Shown piece after piece: positions 60,273 to 64,000 of a stretch of DNA of 64,000 nucleotides; the stretch's first letter is position 1; each line of letters opens with the position of its first letter. Origin of the DNA: Labia minor. Taxonomy: Eukaryota > Arthropoda > Insecta > Dermaptera > Spongiphoridae. The notes beneath the pieces were generated by a model. It did not search any database, was not told the DNA's origin, and saw only the letters and a program-made list of their open reading frames with translations. The stretch is from contig OY720347.1 in the NCBI GenBank assembly GCA_963082975.1, forward strand, positions 15,668,225 through 15,732,224, read 5' to 3'. The translations under genes and the position numbers were made by a program.

Positions 60273-60754
60273 TGCTAAAAATTGCCTCTCAAGAAAATGA
60301 ATTTGAGTATTTTACAAACTAAACTCTTTTTCAATAATAATTTTTAGATTTAATCATTTATATAAGTTTGAATTCAAGCATACATTTTTCTTTTAGACCT
60401 TTATTTATCAAGATAAATTAATAATTTAATATTTCTTTAAAATGAATTTGACGACATATTTTATTAACTAATCTATACATATATATATGCGTGTGTGTGA
60501 GCACTTTTATATTAATAAATGAAAATTAAGAACATTTTAATTTTATTATTATATTTATAATATTTAATAATAAAATAGGGATAAAATTTTGAAAAAAATT
60601 AATCAATACCATAACCAATTAGGAGATAAATTTAGTTATTTTTATGAATGTCCTATTCTAATTAATCTCTAATATAATTTTTTTTTTCACATTATTAAAT
60701 TACAACATTCAATATTTAATCAAAATATAAGATAACTTATATATATATATATAA

Positions 60755-60917
60755 CAGTGATTCTCAACCTTTTTTTTAGAACCAAATTAAAAAAATTTAT
60801 AAAAAAAATCGGAAATGTTTAAGAGCCTCTTTACATTTGTAATAATTTGGCGGCACATTTTGATAATATCGTGGCATTCTTTTGAAAATCTCACGGCACA
60901 GTGTTTGAGAATTACTG
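60755..60917. mobile_element. hAT-type miniature element, 163 bp deletion derivative
   Basis: Ends CAGTGATTCTCAACC and CAGTAATTCTCAAAC (inverted). Inserted in a TA repeat, flanked by ATATATAA and ATATATAT. Shares internal sequence with 59975-60272 in opposite orientation. Confidence 0.7.
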
Positions 60918-62226
60918 ATATATATAATAGAAAATAAACCTTGAAATTTTATAAATAGATCTATTTATTGAAACATAATTTTCTTTTCTTTGTATTTTTT
61001 TAAATAATATATAATAGGTATAACATGCATATATAATAAATAAGTATGTAGTATATAATATATTTTATGTATATAATACATATATTTTGTATCTTATTAC
61101 TTTAAACGTTTTATGATATTTTCAGTTCTATTTGTTTTCAAATAAATTAAAATTTGGAATTTTTTATTTTTATATAAAATTGAATAACGTGTAAAATTAT
61201 TTACAAATAAGGAAGTGAAAATTGTATGAAATAGGAAGGTTACTGAAGGTAGAATCTTTTTTTGGAAAAATGTTTAACAACAAAAAATATTTATTATATA
61301 TAATTTATTTTCATATTTTGAGAAGATTTTAATATTCATTAGTAATAATTTATTTTAAATTTATCTTAATGAATGCTTTTCAATAATTCGAAAGCAAATT
61401 AAAAATAAAATTAATTTGGATTATGTGATTCAAGTGTGGATTCAAATTCAGATTTCAAATTATTATTCATAATCTTTCTGTTAATGATTGAGTTAAAACC
61501 ATAATTTCTTATTATATATTGTATTACGAAATTTAATTGATTAGAATAGAAATTATTGGTTTGTAAAATGAAGAGTCAGGAATTTATATTTACATAACAT
61601 TTACGTTTTTATTGATCATAAAAACTTCTATTTTAATTGAATTATTTATTTTGGCAGAAAAATGTGAAAAAAAATAATTAATATTAACAAATAAATAAAA
61701 AAAAATATTTAAAATCAAATATTAATAAGAAATTTTTTTTTAAATCAATGAAGAGTAGAATATTTATGAAAATAATTTCTTAATTTATTTAAAAATTTAT
61801 AATTATTTTACATAATTAAAAATTTCTGAGGATAGCGATGAGAACCATCTTTTGTATATTTTTTAATAATTAAGTTTTATTTTATACGAGTATTTACCAC
61901 AATAATATTATTAATTATAATAGTATCTAGTCATGGAAAAAGTTATAATTTTTTGCTAAATGTTTATGTTTAAAGGTTTTTTCCTTGAATCGTTAAAATA
62001 ATAATTTAAATAATTAAGTAATAATATTAATAAATTTATTAACATTATGAACCATATATTGAGTTCCTTATTAATAATGATTTAGGAATAAACATGAAAT
62101 CCTGATACTTGTGTTTCTTAGTCAAAGTTTAATTTATAATTCAATATTTATTTTTTTTTTACAAAATAGCATAAATGTAAAATTGCGTTCTTTCATCTAC
62201 ATTTCACATTTTTCGAAAATTAATAA
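60918..62226. other. Gene-free AT-rich stretch
   Basis: Nothing recognised on either strand beyond AT-rich, low-complexity sequence. Confidence 0.5.
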
Positions 62227-62479
62227 GCTGGAGTGTCTCCACTAGACTAAAGATGATAGAAAACTACGAATTTTGAATAATGCCCGTGTACCAAATTTAA
62301 TTATTCTAGCTCTAACCGTTTTTGCGTCTGTTTGTCTACATACACACATACACACACCCAGACATTTTTCTCAACCTTAGTGAAAATGACTCAGGGACCT
62401 TCAAAACATATAAAAGCATCAAAATCTAGACATCAAAAAATTTTCGTGATCTCAATATTATCTCTGGAAAGATAGTAAA
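62227..62479 (+). repeat. Dispersed repeat A, copy 7 (internally deleted)
   Basis: Left end CTGGAGTGTCTCCACTAGAC joins directly to the right third (GATAGAAAACTACGAATTTT to ATCTCTGGAAAGATAGTA). Confidence 0.7.
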
Positions 62480-62576
62480 AAGTAGTATAGTTATACATTT
62501 TTACTATTTTGTAAACCTTTTTTTATATTATAATATATAATAAATTAATTTATAAATATTAAATTAATATATATTA

Positions 62577-63075
62577 CAAGGGAAAGTCAATAAGTCCGTG
62601 ACTTTTTGAATGAAACAGGTTTTTGGATAAAAAATTATTTTATTTTTCAATTTAGTCTCCTTTGGGCTCTAAAAACTTCGTCCAATGTTTCTCCAATTTT
62701 TTATCCCTTTGTTTGTCGAAGACATCTTTGGTACCGATTCACCCCGAGAAACCCACTGTTTTGACTACTGTTTGCTGTGGTAGATCCACGTTTCATCCAC
62801 GGTTACGAAAAGGCGCAAAAACTGGGTTTCAGTAATGTTTTTTTTTTCCGCAAAAAATAATGATTAATAAGCATACGAAATTCACTTTTTTAATTTTCTT
62901 CTCAAATAACGAGGTAGTCTGCTATTAATGGATGTCAAACAAAAACTAAAAGACCCAGCTGGTTCAAATTTTGACTGGAGTCAACTGATAATTGTCTACT
63001 AACAGGAGCAGTGTTGTCATTTCTTTTAAGAGACGAGAAATTCAAAAGTCACAGACTTATTGACCTGCCCCCGAA
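62577..63075 (-). mobile_element. Internally deleted mariner element, about 500 bp
   Basis: Ends AGGGAAAGTCAATAAGTCCG and TCGGGGGCAGGTCAATAAGT (inverted) near TA dinucleotides. Same family as 40094-40615 but keeping a different portion; read on the minus strand it has the Asp-Glu-Thr-Trp-like region (from GTGGATGAAACGTGGATC) around the first catalytic Asp. Frames are broken. Confidence 0.7.
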
Positions 63076-63234
63076 TAATGTAATAATAAAAAATAATTAA
63101 GTATCATATGGAAATTTTTATAATTTTGGATTTAAATTTCTTCTCATAAATCATTTTTTTTTTTTATTTTATTTATTTTTTTTTAACTTCTCTAATAGAT
63201 ATTTTAAAGAAATCCTCGGACAATTAAAAACGAA

Positions 63235-63615
63235 TTGACCCAGTGAAGAGGTTTGCGATAAGAATCTGTGTCCGTTGCCAGGGTTGATGATGAATAGAGC
63301 CATGAGAGTCTGAAACTAGGGAGAGGAGGTGCTCTGGTCGGCCGTAGTCAATGGCTCACCTTGGTTTGTTCTATTGGGCCGATGGGTTACTTCACCTTCA
63401 GCCGATGCTAATTTGATTAGAGAAAGCCCAAAAAGTATTGGTAATTTATTTTATTTTTCTTTCACTTTAACTCACCCGAATGGCACCTTTCAAGAGGCGA
63501 CATGGGAATTAGGGAACATTATGAAATGTCCTGAAACAAAGGAATTGCGTCATGGGATACCTTTGGGAAGGGTCACCAGCAATCAACAAAGATGCAAGTT
63601 TTGACGGAAATCCGG
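63235..63615. other. GC-richer patch with open frame, unassigned
   Basis: A plus-strand ORF of 91 codons (63329-63604) resembles no family I know and has no clear splice context. On the minus strand there is a TTTGTTTCAG acceptor near 63535 and a GTGAGT donor near 63480 framing about 55 nt with stops in all frames, which could be an untranslated exon. Neither reading is established. Confidence 0.2.
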
Positions 63616-64000
63616 ATTACTAAGAAAAAAACTAAATCAAAGATCTATGTTTTTTTGCTCTATTTTGTTTAATTCTATAATTTAATTATTAATTGGAAAA
63701 AATAAATAAATTTCTCTTTCACTCCATTAATTAATCTTTTTGTTTGGTTAGAAAAAAATTTAAAATAATAAAATTTGTTTCTATAGTATAGATACTGTGC
63801 GCATAAGTATGTATAACTTATATATACAAAAAACATTTTCTTAATTTTTATAAATTATAAATTTTAGAATCGATCATTTCATATAATTATTATATTTCTA
63901 AATTTATATTAAACATTTCATATATACTTAAATTTTATATTCAATATATAATTATAAACAGATGTATGACATGAAAGTTAAAATTACAGCTTATTTTATT

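Overview
This window is a strongly AT-rich piece of a eukaryotic nuclear chromosome, almost certainly from an insect or close arthropod. The evidence is GT-AG introns of tens of bases to about 10 kb, a methuselah-type GPCR, Tc1/mariner elements with TA target duplications, hAT-type miniature elements with 8-bp duplications, APE-type non-LTR retrotransposon fragments and a tRNA-derived SINE. The order cannot be fixed from the sequence.

Two spliced protein genes, both on the minus strand, occupy the left two thirds. Gene 1 (2746-17790, 22 coding exons reconstructed, about 1489 aa) encodes a secreted or membrane-anchored protein with an N-terminal signal peptide, many helical Leu-Pro repeats and a C-terminal hydrophobic tail. 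It looks like the mesothelin/stereocilin/otoancorin superfamily. Every exon junction keeps phase except inside exon 10, where a single missing base creates a stop. Gene 2 (20640-41223, 11 coding exons, 793 aa) is a complete receptor: signal peptide, somatomedin-B domain, cysteine-rich ectodomain, seven class-B type membrane helices and a short tail. Its start codon lies directly behind a 14-codon upstream ORF, and that exon has a splice acceptor on its 5' side, so a noncoding first exon lies further right. The first modelled intron (30881-41086) is about 10.2 kb.

From 41.2 kb to the right end no protein gene was found. The region holds transposon remains (an inactivated mariner, an RT fragment, a SINE, hAT and mariner MITEs), microsatellites and a few GC-richer low-copy patches that may be regulatory or untranslated exons.

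The repeats are informative. There is a 556-bp mariner-derived snapback element with two 233-bp arms inside an intron of gene 1; at least five hAT-type miniatures with recognisable 8-bp duplications; an internally deleted non-LTR element joining the endonuclease start to the 3' end; and an unclassified family of about 600 bp in seven copies, one ending about 14 bp from a splice donor of gene 1. No CRISPR array, rRNA or free-standing tRNA gene was seen.
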